DNA of 64,000 nt. It comes from Methylobacterium sp. 17Sr1-1 (lineage in GTDB: Bacteria; Pseudomonadota; Alphaproteobacteria; Rhizobiales; Beijerinckiaceae). The notes below the pieces were generated by a model. That model ran no database searches, was not told where the DNA came from, and saw only the letters and a program-made list of their open reading frames with translations. Positions 1-7,790 of this stretch are shown one piece after another. The DNA is taken from assembly GCF_003173775.1 (NCBI RefSeq), contig NZ_CP029552.1:149001-213000 (forward strand). The letters are read 5' to 3'. Within the stretch, counting starts at the first letter, position 1, and every line of letters starts with the position of its first letter. Made by a program: the position numbers and the translations under genes.

Positions 1-204
1 CCGGGCTATATCGGCACCGACATCAACCGCGACTTCTTCGACACGCCGTCCGGTCAGGCGATGCTGAAGCGCATCCCGATGCGCCGCCTCGGCCGGCCGG
101 AGGATCTCGACGGCGCCTTCCTGCTGCTCGCCGGCGACGCCTCCGGCTGGATGACCGGGGCGACGCTGCCGGTCGATGGCGGACACCTCGTCTCGGGGCT
201 GTAA
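1..204 (+). CDS. SDR family oxidoreductase, C-terminal fragment
   Basis: This is the 3' end of a short-chain dehydrogenase/reductase gene that starts before the window. The 67 readable residues show the usual C-terminal features: a PGYIGTDI segment just after where the catalytic Tyr/Lys helix would lie, a GRPEDL segment, and a closing TGATLPVDGG strand. The NAD(P)-binding glycine motif and catalytic residues are outside the window, so the substrate cannot be guessed. The TAA stop lies at 202-204. The gene runs tail to tail with the VOC gene across an intergenic repeat. Confidence 0.85.
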   Translation, partial: PGYIGTDINRDFFDTPSGQAMLKRIPMRRLGRPEDLDGAFLLLAGDASGWMTGATLPVDGGHLVSGL

Positions 205-303
205 AAGCATTTTCCGACGAAGTGGATACCGGTTCGTCGCAGGAAATGCGGCAAAACCGAAGAAGAGATCATCGCACGATCACATTGTGATTGGGCGATG
301 ATC
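205..303. repeat. Rhizobiales-type intergenic repeat, copy 1
   Basis: This roughly 100-bp element fills the space between two convergent genes. It shares blocks with a second copy at 45570-45665, including TTTCCGACGAAG, ACCGGTTCG, AAATGCG and CAAAA in the same order and spacing. Both copies end in a short hairpin (here CGATCAC/GTGATTG). From memory, elements of this type are scattered between genes in many Hyphomicrobiales genomes; that recollection was not checked. Confidence 0.6.
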
Positions 304-310
304 CAGGGTG

Positions 311-754
311 TCAGGCGGCCGGATAGGTGATGAACTCCATGAGCGACCCGTCCGGATCCCGGAAATAGACGCTGATCCCCTCGCCGACCGCGCCGTGGCG
401 CGGCACCGGGCCGAGCTCGACCGGCACGCTGTGGCTCTCGAGATGGACGATTGCCTCCTCGATCGGACCGTGCCAGCGGAAGCAGAGATCGCTGTTGCCG
501 GGCATCACCGGGACCTGGGCCCGCGGCTCGCCGATCTGGCCCGGCCCGTGGCAGTTCAGCTGCACGCCGCCGAAGCGGTAGGCGTAGCCGCGCCCGACCG
601 GGATGACCTCGGCACCGAGGACATCCCGGTAGAAGGCGGTGGAGCGCTCCCAGTTTGAGACGTGAATCACGCAATGGTCGAGGTGAATCGCCGGACGGAC
701 GACCGTCTCGGGCACCTCCGGCACGAGTTCGGGGAGGATCTCGGTCTCCGGCAT
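311..754 (-). CDS. VOC family protein (glyoxalase/dioxygenase fold)
   Basis: This is a 147-residue single-module vicinal-oxygen-chelate protein. A first beta-alpha-beta-beta-beta unit begins at HLDHCVIHV (His27 fits the first metal-ligand position) and continues into the helix ERSTAFYRDVLGAE. The second half carries SDLCFRW, and the terminal strand YFRDPDGSLMEFITY holds the conserved Glu. The second half has Asp where many metal-dependent members have His, so catalytic type cannot be assigned. About 20 poorly conserved residues precede the domain, so the true start may be later. It stands alone, facing the SDR gene. Confidence 0.75.
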   Translation of the reverse strand: MPETEILPELVPEVPETVVRPAIHLDHCVIHVSNWERSTAFYRDVLGAEVIPVGRGYAYRFGGVQLNCHGPGQIGEPRAQVPVMPGNSDLCFRWHGPIEEAIVHLESHSVPVELGPVPRHGAVGEGISVYFRDPDGSLMEFITYPAA

Positions 755-950
755 CGTCGGTGGTCCGTGTGCGGTCGCGGGCTGAGCGGATGTCGCAGGG
801 GCGGTCGTCGGTTTCGCGACGAGCCTCTGCGACGAAACGGAACCTGGGCGGACGCGGCGCCGGCCTGCCGACGGGCCGTCCGCCCGGAGACAAATTCGGG
901 TCGCGCGCCGGAGGTTCCGCTCCGGCAGCGACCGACGCGGCGTCGGGCCG

Positions 951-2207
951 TCACTGCGACAGGCGGACCGGCCGGTCCTTCTGCGGGCCGACCCCGGCCG
1001 GCACCGGCACGCTGGAGGCGGCGTAGCCCGCGTTGATCACCAGGTTGGCGCTCCCCAGGGTGCGGATCGTGCGCGCCACCACCACCGTCCAGGGCGACTG
1101 GTCGGCGATCCGGTTGTTGGCGCCGCTCACCGTGAGGCTCGCATTCGGCAGGTAGATCGTGCCGACGAGCTTGCGGGCGTTGCTGGTCGAGATCTCGACG
1201 TCGCCGAGATAGCTGCGGTCCGTGATCAGCACGAAGCCCGCATAGGGTCCGCTCTTGCGGCCTTCGAGCTGCAGCACGGCGCTGCCGGTGACCTGCGCGG
1301 TCACCAGCCCCTTGAGGATGACCACGACGTCGCTGCCGGTGATCGTGGCGTTGCCGCCGACGCTGAGGCCCGGGCCGACGAAGTAGTGGTCGCCCGGCGC
1401 CAGCACGATGGTGGCGTCGCCCAGCAGCGCGATGGCGCCGCAATGCACGCCGGGCTCGAGGCGGAACGTGCCGGAGCCGAGGCTGAGCGAGAGCGAGTCG
1501 CACAGGAGCGACGGCGCGTCGAGCCGCATCGCCGCGAACGGATCGGCCATCGGCGGCGCGTCGGTCACCGGCGCCGGCCGGATCGGGCCGGCGGCGCTGC
1601 CGACGGCGCGCGCCTCGCCGGCCGACAGAACGGTGCCCGGGCCGGCGGTCAGGTTGGCGTTGCTCTGGACGAGGCAGTCGCTCGCGGTGATCGCGGAGCT
1701 GGCCTGGAGCGCGATGCTGTCCTGCCCGTCATCGAGCGGGCCGCCCCCACGCGTGCCGAGCACGCAGAGGGGTTTTCGGGCGGTGCGGATCGCCGTCGCG
1801 GTGGCGGCGATGGTCCAGCCGCCCGGCGGCAGCAGGTTGCCGAAGAACGAGGCGCGGTTGGCGCTCTGGCGCACCGTCACGGTGCGCGACGCGGCCTCGA
1901 CCGTGGCGGTCGTGGCGACCGCCCAGCGCAGGCGCAGGGACTCGGCCATCGCGTCGGCGTAGAGGCGCGTGCGCTCCGTCGTGGCGGCCGACTGGTCGAC
2001 GCCGAACTCGCCCGCGCCCTGGATCGCCGCCGCGTCGACGTTGCGCTGGAGCTTCGCCTTCGCCTGCATCACCTCGGCGAGCTCGGCGACGCCGACCGCC
2101 CCCATCGCCAGGATCGGCAGCAGCACGCCGAACAGCACGCCGACCGCGCCGCTCCGGCAGCACCGGAAGCGGGCGAGTCGCAAGCCGAGATCCGGGCGCG
2201 GACGCAT
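951..2207 (-). CDS. TadG-like pilus-assembly protein
   Basis: This 418-residue protein has a type IVb/Flp pseudopilin-like N terminus. A basic stretch of about 20 residues is followed by one hydrophobic segment (GAVGVLFGVLLPILAMGAVGVAEL) and an amphipathic stretch with AKLQRNVDAAAIQGA, the hallmark of the TadE/TadG N-terminal domain. The rest is a long extracytoplasmic region rich in Ser, Thr, Gly and short beta-strand repeats, suggesting a beta-rich surface domain. It probably sits in the inner membrane with a large periplasmic part. No other tad or cpa genes are nearby, so it is an orphan here and its partners must be elsewhere. Confidence 0.65.
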   Translation of the reverse strand: MRPRPDLGLRLARFRCCRSGAVGVLFGVLLPILAMGAVGVAELAEVMQAKAKLQRNVDAAAIQGAGEFGVDQSAATTERTRLYADAMAESLRLRWAVATTATVEAASRTVTVRQSANRASFFGNLLPPGGWTIAATATAIRTARKPLCVLGTRGGGPLDDGQDSIALQASSAITASDCLVQSNANLTAGPGTVLSAGEARAVGSAAGPIRPAPVTDAPPMADPFAAMRLDAPSLLCDSLSLSLGSGTFRLEPGVHCGAIALLGDATIVLAPGDHYFVGPGLSVGGNATITGSDVVVILKGLVTAQVTGSAVLQLEGRKSGPYAGFVLITDRSYLGDVEISTSNARKLVGTIYLPNASLTVSGANNRIADQSPWTVVVARTIRTLGSANLVINAGYAASSVPVPAGVGPQKDRPVRLSQ

Positions 2208-2432
2208 CGTCGAGGCGGAGCATCATCCAGGTTGTGTTTGGATCAACTTCTATTGAAAGTTGTTTTCCGTGACACAAGCAGCCAACACCGCCCGGTTCTG
2301 CGCGACGATTCCGAAAAAAGTCCTAATGTCTTCGTGCGGTTGCACGCGAACGCGACGCCTTTCACTTGCCGGTTGCATCGCCCCTGCTGCAACCGGCGCG
2401 GCAATCCGGCGCCGCGCCGGTCGTGCCTTACG

Positions 2433-3428
2433 TCAGGCGACGTCGTGCTCGATCGCCCCGAAGATCGAGTGCCCGCCGGCATCCTTCATCTCGACCCGCA
2501 GGCGGTCGCCGGCCGCGAGGTAGGGCGTGCGGACCCAGCCGCCGGTCAGGGCCTCGGCGGCGCGGGCCTCGGCCAGGCAGGCATAGCCGGCCCCGCCCTC
2601 GGCGGCGGCGCGGCCGGGGCCGCCGTCGATGCCGCGGTTCGAGACCGGGCCGGCGCTGACGAGGGTGCCGGCGCCGAGCGGCCGGCGCCGCGCCGCCTCC
2701 GCCACCAGGGCGACGAGGCTGCGCCCGAGATCGGCCCCGGCCTCGGGGCAGCCGAGGGCCTTGCCGTTGCGGCTGACCAGCAGCGGCCGGTGCAGGCTGC
2801 CGTCCCGCCAGGCGTCCCCGAGCTCGTCGGGAGTCACCACCACCGGCGCGAGGCTGGCGGCGAGCGCCGGCGCCTCCGCCCCGTCGAGGTCGAGCCCGTC
2901 CGGCCGCAGCCGGTCGTGGCGGATCACCTCCGCCACCAGCGTCACCAGCCGGACCGCCTCCGCGGCTGCCGCCGCGTCGGCGCCGCGGGGAAGGTCGCCG
3001 GTGATCACCGCGAGGCCCGCCGAGAGGTCGAGGGAGGCGGCCGGATCGTCGAGGCTCAGCGGGTCGCGGGGCCCGAGGAACCCGTCGGAGGCGGCAGGCG
3101 CCAAGGCCCCCGCCTCGCCGGCCGGCGCCTCGGCGCCCGCGGCCTGGCGCAGCAGCGCTTGGTAGCCCGGCCAGGCGGCGGCGTGCCGGCGGGCATAGGC
3201 CCGCGGCAGGGGGGCGGCGCAATCGTGCTCGTGGAAGCGGAACGAGGGCACCGAGCCGTGTTCGAGCTGCTCGGCGAGGGCACCGAGCGCGGGGGCGAAC
3301 CGCTCCCAGTCGTCGAGGGCCTGCTGCAGGGTCGGCACCACGATGAAGGCGTCGGTGGCGCGGGTCAGGTCGCGCGAGACCACGACGAGGCGGCCGTCGC
3401 GGCCGTGCTTGAGGCTGGCGAGCTTCAT
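2433..3428 (-). CDS. fumarylacetoacetate hydrolase family protein
   Basis: This 331-residue protein starts MKLASLKHGRDGRLVVVSRDL, as full-length FAH-family hydrolases of this subgroup do. ATG at 3428 is preferred over upstream codons because an AGGAGG ribosome site sits just ahead of it. The C-terminal FAH catalytic domain includes PLLVSRNGKALG and GTLVSAGPVSNRG, followed by a GDRLRVEMKD motif. Such enzymes hydrolyse C-C bonds in beta-diketo acids during aromatic amino-acid or aromatic catabolism, using a divalent metal. The substrate is not evident from the neighbours; hmgA and maiA are not adjacent. Confidence 0.75.
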   Translation of the reverse strand: MKLASLKHGRDGRLVVVSRDLTRATDAFIVVPTLQQALDDWERFAPALGALAEQLEHGSVPSFRFHEHDCAAPLPRAYARRHAAAWPGYQALLRQAAGAEAPAGEAGALAPAASDGFLGPRDPLSLDDPAASLDLSAGLAVITGDLPRGADAAAAAEAVRLVTLVAEVIRHDRLRPDGLDLDGAEAPALAASLAPVVVTPDELGDAWRDGSLHRPLLVSRNGKALGCPEAGADLGRSLVALVAEAARRRPLGAGTLVSAGPVSNRGIDGGPGRAAAEGGAGYACLAEARAAEALTGGWVRTPYLAAGDRLRVEMKDAGGHSIFGAIEHDVA

Positions 3429-3503
3429 TCGGCGTCCCTCCTGTCGCCCGCTGGCGCGGGCGGATCGGCCCGATTCGTCGGGCACGTTGCCCCATCATGG
3501 ACC

Positions 3504-3532
3504 GCCCCGGCCGTGGACGCTACGGCCGGGGC
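3504..3532. terminator. hairpin terminator after the metallopeptidase gene
   Basis: Perfect 11-bp stem GCCCCGGCCGT / ACGGCCGGGGC with a 7-base loop. It lies 36 bp past the stop of the leftward metallopeptidase gene and just before the FAH gene. No clear T tract follows, so termination efficiency is uncertain. Confidence 0.4.
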
Positions 3533-3567
3533 GAGGATCGGCGCGCCCTTACGTCAGATCGTTCCCA

Positions 3568-4629
3568 TCAGATCGTTCCATGGACGAGACCGTGGATGAA
3601 GCCGAGCTTGGCGATCACCGGCGGGGCCAGCACGAAGGGGTAGAGGTCGCCCTGGCCCATCGCCCGGTTGACGCTGTTGAGGGCGAAGACGAAGGGCAGC
3701 CAGGCCGCCACGATCTGCTCGATGCTCTGCGCCTCGTAGGGGTCGAAGTCGATCCGCGCGGCGAGCTCGCCGCCGGCATCGAGCAGCGGGTGGACCTGCA
3801 TGCCGAAGGCGCTCGCCATCTCCAGCGTGTCGACGATGTGCAGGTAATGCGCCCAGGTCTCGGCGAAATCCTCCCACGGATGGGTGGTGGCGTAGGCCGA
3901 GACGAAGTTCTCCTGCCAGTTCGCCGGCGTGCCCTGCTCGTAGTGCCGCTGGAGCGCCGCGTTGTAATCCTGCGAATCGTCGCCGAACACCGCCCGGCAG
4001 GCCTCCAGCCGGCCGGCATCGCGCACCAGGAGGTCCCAGTAATGGTGCCCGACCTCGTGGCGGAAGTGCCCGAGCAGCGTCCGGTACGGCTCACCCATCT
4101 GGCGCCGGCGCTTCTCGCGCTCGGCGTCGTCGGCCTCGACGAGGGCGATGGTGATGACGCCGTTGTCGTGGCCGGTCATCACCTTCGGGCCCTGGTTCTC
4201 CGGCGGGTCGGCCAGGAAGTGGAAGATCAGCCCGTGCTCGGGATCCTCGCCCCGTGTCTTGAGCGGCAGGTTCCAGCGCAGCAGGCTGTAGAACAGCCGG
4301 TGCTTGGCGAATTCCATCTCGCGCCACTTGGCGAGGTATTCCGGGTTCGAGACGTCCGGGATCGTGCCGTTGTGGCGGCAGGCGAGGCAGAACGCGTCGC
4401 CCGAGCCGGGCGGCACCAGCCAGTTGCAGGCATCGTGCACCGCGTTGGCGCAGAACCGGCTCGGCCGGTCGCGGGCGGCCAGCGGCGTCCAGTCCTCGCC
4501 TCCGGCGGGCTCGATCGCCGACAGCGCGCGGGTCTCCGGCAGATAGGCCAGGCGATGGCCGCAGCGCTGGCAGCTCCGGTTCTCGAAATACAGGATGTTG
4601 CCGCAGGACTGGCACTGGAACAGCTTCAT
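3568..4629 (-). CDS. zinc-binding metallopeptidase family protein
   Basis: This 353-residue protein begins with a zinc ribbon (CQSCGNILYFENRSCQRCGH, four cysteines) and has a further Cys pair in CLACRHNG. A central HFRHEVGHHYWDLL supplies the HExxH-like metalloprotease helix (HEVGH). Downstream, DFAETWAHYLH gives the third-ligand region. This layout matches the putative zinc-binding metallopeptidase family related to Peptidase_Mx. ATG at 4629 is chosen because the zinc ribbon starts three residues later and GGAG lies upstream. It is presumably cytoplasmic, as no signal peptide is visible. The natural substrate is unknown. Confidence 0.75.
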   Translation of the reverse strand: MKLFQCQSCGNILYFENRSCQRCGHRLAYLPETRALSAIEPAGGEDWTPLAARDRPSRFCANAVHDACNWLVPPGSGDAFCLACRHNGTIPDVSNPEYLAKWREMEFAKHRLFYSLLRWNLPLKTRGEDPEHGLIFHFLADPPENQGPKVMTGHDNGVITIALVEADDAEREKRRRQMGEPYRTLLGHFRHEVGHHYWDLLVRDAGRLEACRAVFGDDSQDYNAALQRHYEQGTPANWQENFVSAYATTHPWEDFAETWAHYLHIVDTLEMASAFGMQVHPLLDAGGELAARIDFDPYEAQSIEQIVAAWLPFVFALNSVNRAMGQGDLYPFVLAPPVIAKLGFIHGLVHGTI

Positions 4630-4855
4630 CGGGATCTCCACCGGGCGCTCAAGCGCCCGCCGCACGGTGCAACGAACGTGCTAGGACGGCGGGGGTTGCG
4701 ACCGGCGTTTCCCATGACCGATTCGCGGCCCGGCCGGGAGCCGATCGCCGCGCGATCTCGAGAATCGCGAGCCTCCGGCGGATCGTTGCCGCCCGATGCC
4801 GTTGATCTCGGGCCGCGCGATCGCCGAGAGTATGGAGGAAGACAAGGGAGCCGTC

Positions 4856-5860
4856 ATGACCCCGACCCGTCGCGCGCTTCTGTCGGGCGCGCTCGCGCTC
4901 GCCGCCCCCGCGGTCCGCCGGGCGCAGGCCGAGACCTCCGAGGTGCTGATCGCGCAGCAGTTCGGCCTGCTCTACCTGCAGCAGGACGTGATGGAGCGCC
5001 TGGACCTGATCGAGAAGCACGCCGCCCGGCTCGGCCTGCCCAGCCTCAAGGCACGGTTCGTGCGCCTCGGCGGCACCGGCCCGGTCACCGACGCGCTGCT
5101 CGCCGGCAAGCTCCATTTCGGCAGCGGCGGCGCGCCCGGCGCGATGCTGCTCTGGGACCGCTCGCGCGGGGCGATCAAGTCGTGTTTCGCCATGAACGCG
5201 ACGGACCAGAAGCTCCTGACCGTTCGGCCGGACCTGCGCCGCATCGAGGACCTGAAACCCACCGACCGGATCGCGCTTCCGGCGGTCAAGACCGCGCCGC
5301 AGGCGATCTGGCTGCAGATGGCGGCGGCCGCGGCGTTCGGCCCGGCCGAGTGGAACCGCTTCGATTCCCTCACCGTGGGGCGCGCGCATCCCGACAGCAT
5401 GGCGGCAATGCTCGCGCGGACCGAGATCGACTGCCACTGGTCGACGAGCCCGTTCCAGGAACGGGCGCTGGCCGACCCCGCGGTGCGCGAGGTGACGAGC
5501 AGCTTCCGGGTCATGGGTCTGCCCTCGGTCACCCCCAACACGATCTACGGCAACGCCGCCTTCCGCGAGGCGAACCCGATCGCCTGGAAGGCCTGCCTCG
5601 CCGCCTTCCAGGAGGCGACGGACTTCATCAACAAGGAGCCGGCCCAGGCGGTCGAGATCTATCTCAAGAACTCGGGCGACAAGGACAGCGCGCAGAACGT
5701 GCTCGCCGCGATGCGCAGTCCGGGCAACGCGTTCACGCTGCAGCCGCGCGGGCTGATGAAGGTCGCGAGCTTCATGGCCGAGACCGGCGTGCTGAAGCGC
5801 CGGCCGGCGAGCCTGGGCGACCTGTTCTTTCCCGAGGCGCTGGATCTCGGCGGGAGCTGA
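4856..5860 (+). CDS. ABC transporter substrate-binding protein (NMT1/SsuA-like)
   Basis: This 334-residue exported binding protein starts MTPTRRALLSGALALAA, a twin-arginine-like or Sec signal ending near AQA. The mature part has the NMT1/SsuA-type solute-binding fold (LLAGKLHFGSGGAPGAML, a Glu-Ile-Asp-Cys-His-Trp turn, then an FINKEPAQAVEIYLKNS helix). Relatives bind sulfonates, taurine, nitrate or pyrimidine precursors. ATG 4856 follows AGGGAG and was chosen over an upstream ATG at 4796. No permease or ATPase gene is adjacent, so the ligand cannot be inferred. Confidence 0.75.
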   Translation: MTPTRRALLSGALALAAPAVRRAQAETSEVLIAQQFGLLYLQQDVMERLDLIEKHAARLGLPSLKARFVRLGGTGPVTDALLAGKLHFGSGGAPGAMLLWDRSRGAIKSCFAMNATDQKLLTVRPDLRRIEDLKPTDRIALPAVKTAPQAIWLQMAAAAAFGPAEWNRFDSLTVGRAHPDSMAAMLARTEIDCHWSTSPFQERALADPAVREVTSSFRVMGLPSVTPNTIYGNAAFREANPIAWKACLAAFQEATDFINKEPAQAVEIYLKNSGDKDSAQNVLAAMRSPGNAFTLQPRGLMKVASFMAETGVLKRRPASLGDLFFPEALDLGGS

Positions 5861-6021
5861 AGCCCGGCGGTGGGGCCGCCGTCCCGCCCCGATCGGCAGG
5901 ACCGCCGCGGCGCCCATCACCCATGCCTCCCAGGCCCTCACGGCCGAGCCGGAAATCCCCTATCACCGTACCGCAACCGCGAACCGGGCCGACCAGAGGC
6001 CCGCCGGATGAGGAGACGCCG

Positions 6022-7572
6022 ATGGCGATGAACGGGGCCGAGAGCCTGGTGCGCACCCTGGTGGCGGGGGGCGTGGAGGTGTGCTTCACCAATCCGGGCA
6101 CCTCGGAGATGCACTTCGTCGCCGCCCTCGACCGGGTCGAGGGGATGCGGGCGGTCTTGTGCCTGTTCGAGGGCGGCGCCACCGGCGCGGCCGACGGCTA
6201 CGCCCGCATGGCCGACAAGCCGGCCTCGACGCTGCTGCATCTCGGGCCCGGCCTCGGCAACGGCATCGCCAACCTGCACAACGCGCGCCGCGCCCGCTCT
6301 CCGCTCGTCAACATCGTGGGCGAGCACGCCACCTATCACCGCGCCTTCGACGCGCCGCTGACCTCCGACATCGAGGGGCTGGCCGGCCCAGTCTCCGCCT
6401 GGGTTCGCACCGGCATGAGCGCCAAGGCGGTGGCGGCGGACGGGGCCGACGCGATCGTCGCCGCCCGCACGGCGCCCGGCGGCGTCGCGACGCTGATCCT
6501 GCCCGCCGACACCGCCTGGGAGGAGGGCTCCGGCATCGCTCCCCTCCCCCCGCTCCCCGAGCGCCCGCGGGCGAGCGACGAGGCGATCGCCCACGCGGTC
6601 GCGGCGCTCCGCAGCGGCGAGCCGGTGCTGCTGCATCTCGGCGACCAGGCCGTGCGCGGCGAGGGACGGCGCATCGCCGCCCGCATCGCCGAGAAGACCG
6701 GCGCGAAGCTGCTCGCGATGACGTCGAACGCCCGCATCGACCGCGGCGCCGGCACGGTACCGATCGAGCGCCTGCCCTATCCGGTCGATCCGGCCCGCGA
6801 GGTGCTGGCGCCCTACAAGCACGTGATCCTCGTCGGCGCGACGCTGCCGGTGGCGTTCTTCGCCTATCCGGGCAAGCCGAGCGCGCTCGCCGCCCCGACC
6901 TGCGACGTCTTCGCCCTCGCGACGCCGGAGCAGGACCAGATCGACGCACTCGCGCGCCTCGCCGAGGCGGTCGGCGCACCGGCCGAGGCGCCCCTGCCGC
7001 CCCTCTCCCGGCCCGACCTGCCGACCGCCGGCGCCCTCGACCAGGATTCGATCGCCCGGGTGCTCGGCGCGCTGATCCCCGAGGGCGCGATCGTCTGCGA
7101 CGAATCGGTGACGACGGGGCGCGCCTTCTTTCCCGCCACCCACGCGGCCGCGCCCCATACCTGGCTCCAGCTCACCGGCGGCTCGATCGGGCTCGGCATC
7201 CCGATGGCGACCGGCGCCGCGGTGGCCTGTCCGGACCGCAAGGTGATCTCGCTCCAGGCCGACGGCAGCGCCCTCTACACCGCCCAGGCGCTGTGGACCC
7301 AGGCGCGCGAGCGCCTCGACGTGGTGACGCTGATCTGGGCCAACCGCTCCTACGCGATCCTGCGTCACGAATTGACCAATGTCGGCGCCAATCCGGGCCG
7401 CAAGGCGATCGACATGCTGACCCTCGATGATCCGCCGATCGACTGGGTGAGCCTGTCGAAGGGCTACGGCGTCGAGGCGCGCCGGGTCGAGACCCTCGCG
7501 GACTTCGTCGACACGCTGAAGGGCGCGCTCGGCCGGCGGGGGCCGTTCCTGGTCGAGGTGGCACTGGGATAG
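6022..7572 (+). CDS. TPP-dependent acetolactate synthase large subunit-like protein
   Basis: This 516-residue thiamine-diphosphate enzyme has the three-domain layout of the IlvB/benzoylformate decarboxylase family. The N-terminal pyrimidine-binding domain shows CFTNPGTSEMHF and the activating Glu in LFEGGATGAADGYARM. The C-terminal cofactor domain has LTGGSIGLGIPMATGAA and the metal-binding motif as ADGSALYTAQALW followed by IWANRSYAIL, a variant of GDG-x(25-30)-NN. ATG 6022 follows GAGGAGA. It is shorter than true acetohydroxyacid synthases (about 570 or more) and no ilvH lies nearby, so a 2-keto-acid decarboxylase-like role is equally possible. Confidence 0.75.
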   Translation: MAMNGAESLVRTLVAGGVEVCFTNPGTSEMHFVAALDRVEGMRAVLCLFEGGATGAADGYARMADKPASTLLHLGPGLGNGIANLHNARRARSPLVNIVGEHATYHRAFDAPLTSDIEGLAGPVSAWVRTGMSAKAVAADGADAIVAARTAPGGVATLILPADTAWEEGSGIAPLPPLPERPRASDEAIAHAVAALRSGEPVLLHLGDQAVRGEGRRIAARIAEKTGAKLLAMTSNARIDRGAGTVPIERLPYPVDPAREVLAPYKHVILVGATLPVAFFAYPGKPSALAAPTCDVFALATPEQDQIDALARLAEAVGAPAEAPLPPLSRPDLPTAGALDQDSIARVLGALIPEGAIVCDESVTTGRAFFPATHAAAPHTWLQLTGGSIGLGIPMATGAAVACPDRKVISLQADGSALYTAQALWTQARERLDVVTLIWANRSYAILRHELTNVGANPGRKAIDMLTLDDPPIDWVSLSKGYGVEARRVETLADFVDTLKGALGRRGPFLVEVALG

Positions 7573-7790
7573 GTCGTCGGCCGGCGGCCCGGAGGCGGAT
7601 CCGCCGGATTACCGGGCGCGATCGATGGTCCATGGCCGCGCCCGGCGGCACCACGGCCGGCCGCTTCCCTAGCGTCCGCGCCGTGACTTCGCCCGGAACC
7701 TGCCGATCCATCGTGGAGCCGGCTGAGTTTAACCTCCGGTAAGTCCGGCGAGCGCTAGTACTGTGACGCGACGAATGCGGATCGGACGGG

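Noticed and set aside
3343..6021. Upstream extension of the TPP enzyme frame to 3343
   Set aside because: The extension lies antisense to the metallopeptidase and FAH genes and reads across the binding-protein gene. The TPP enzyme starts at ATG 6022 with a good ribosome site.
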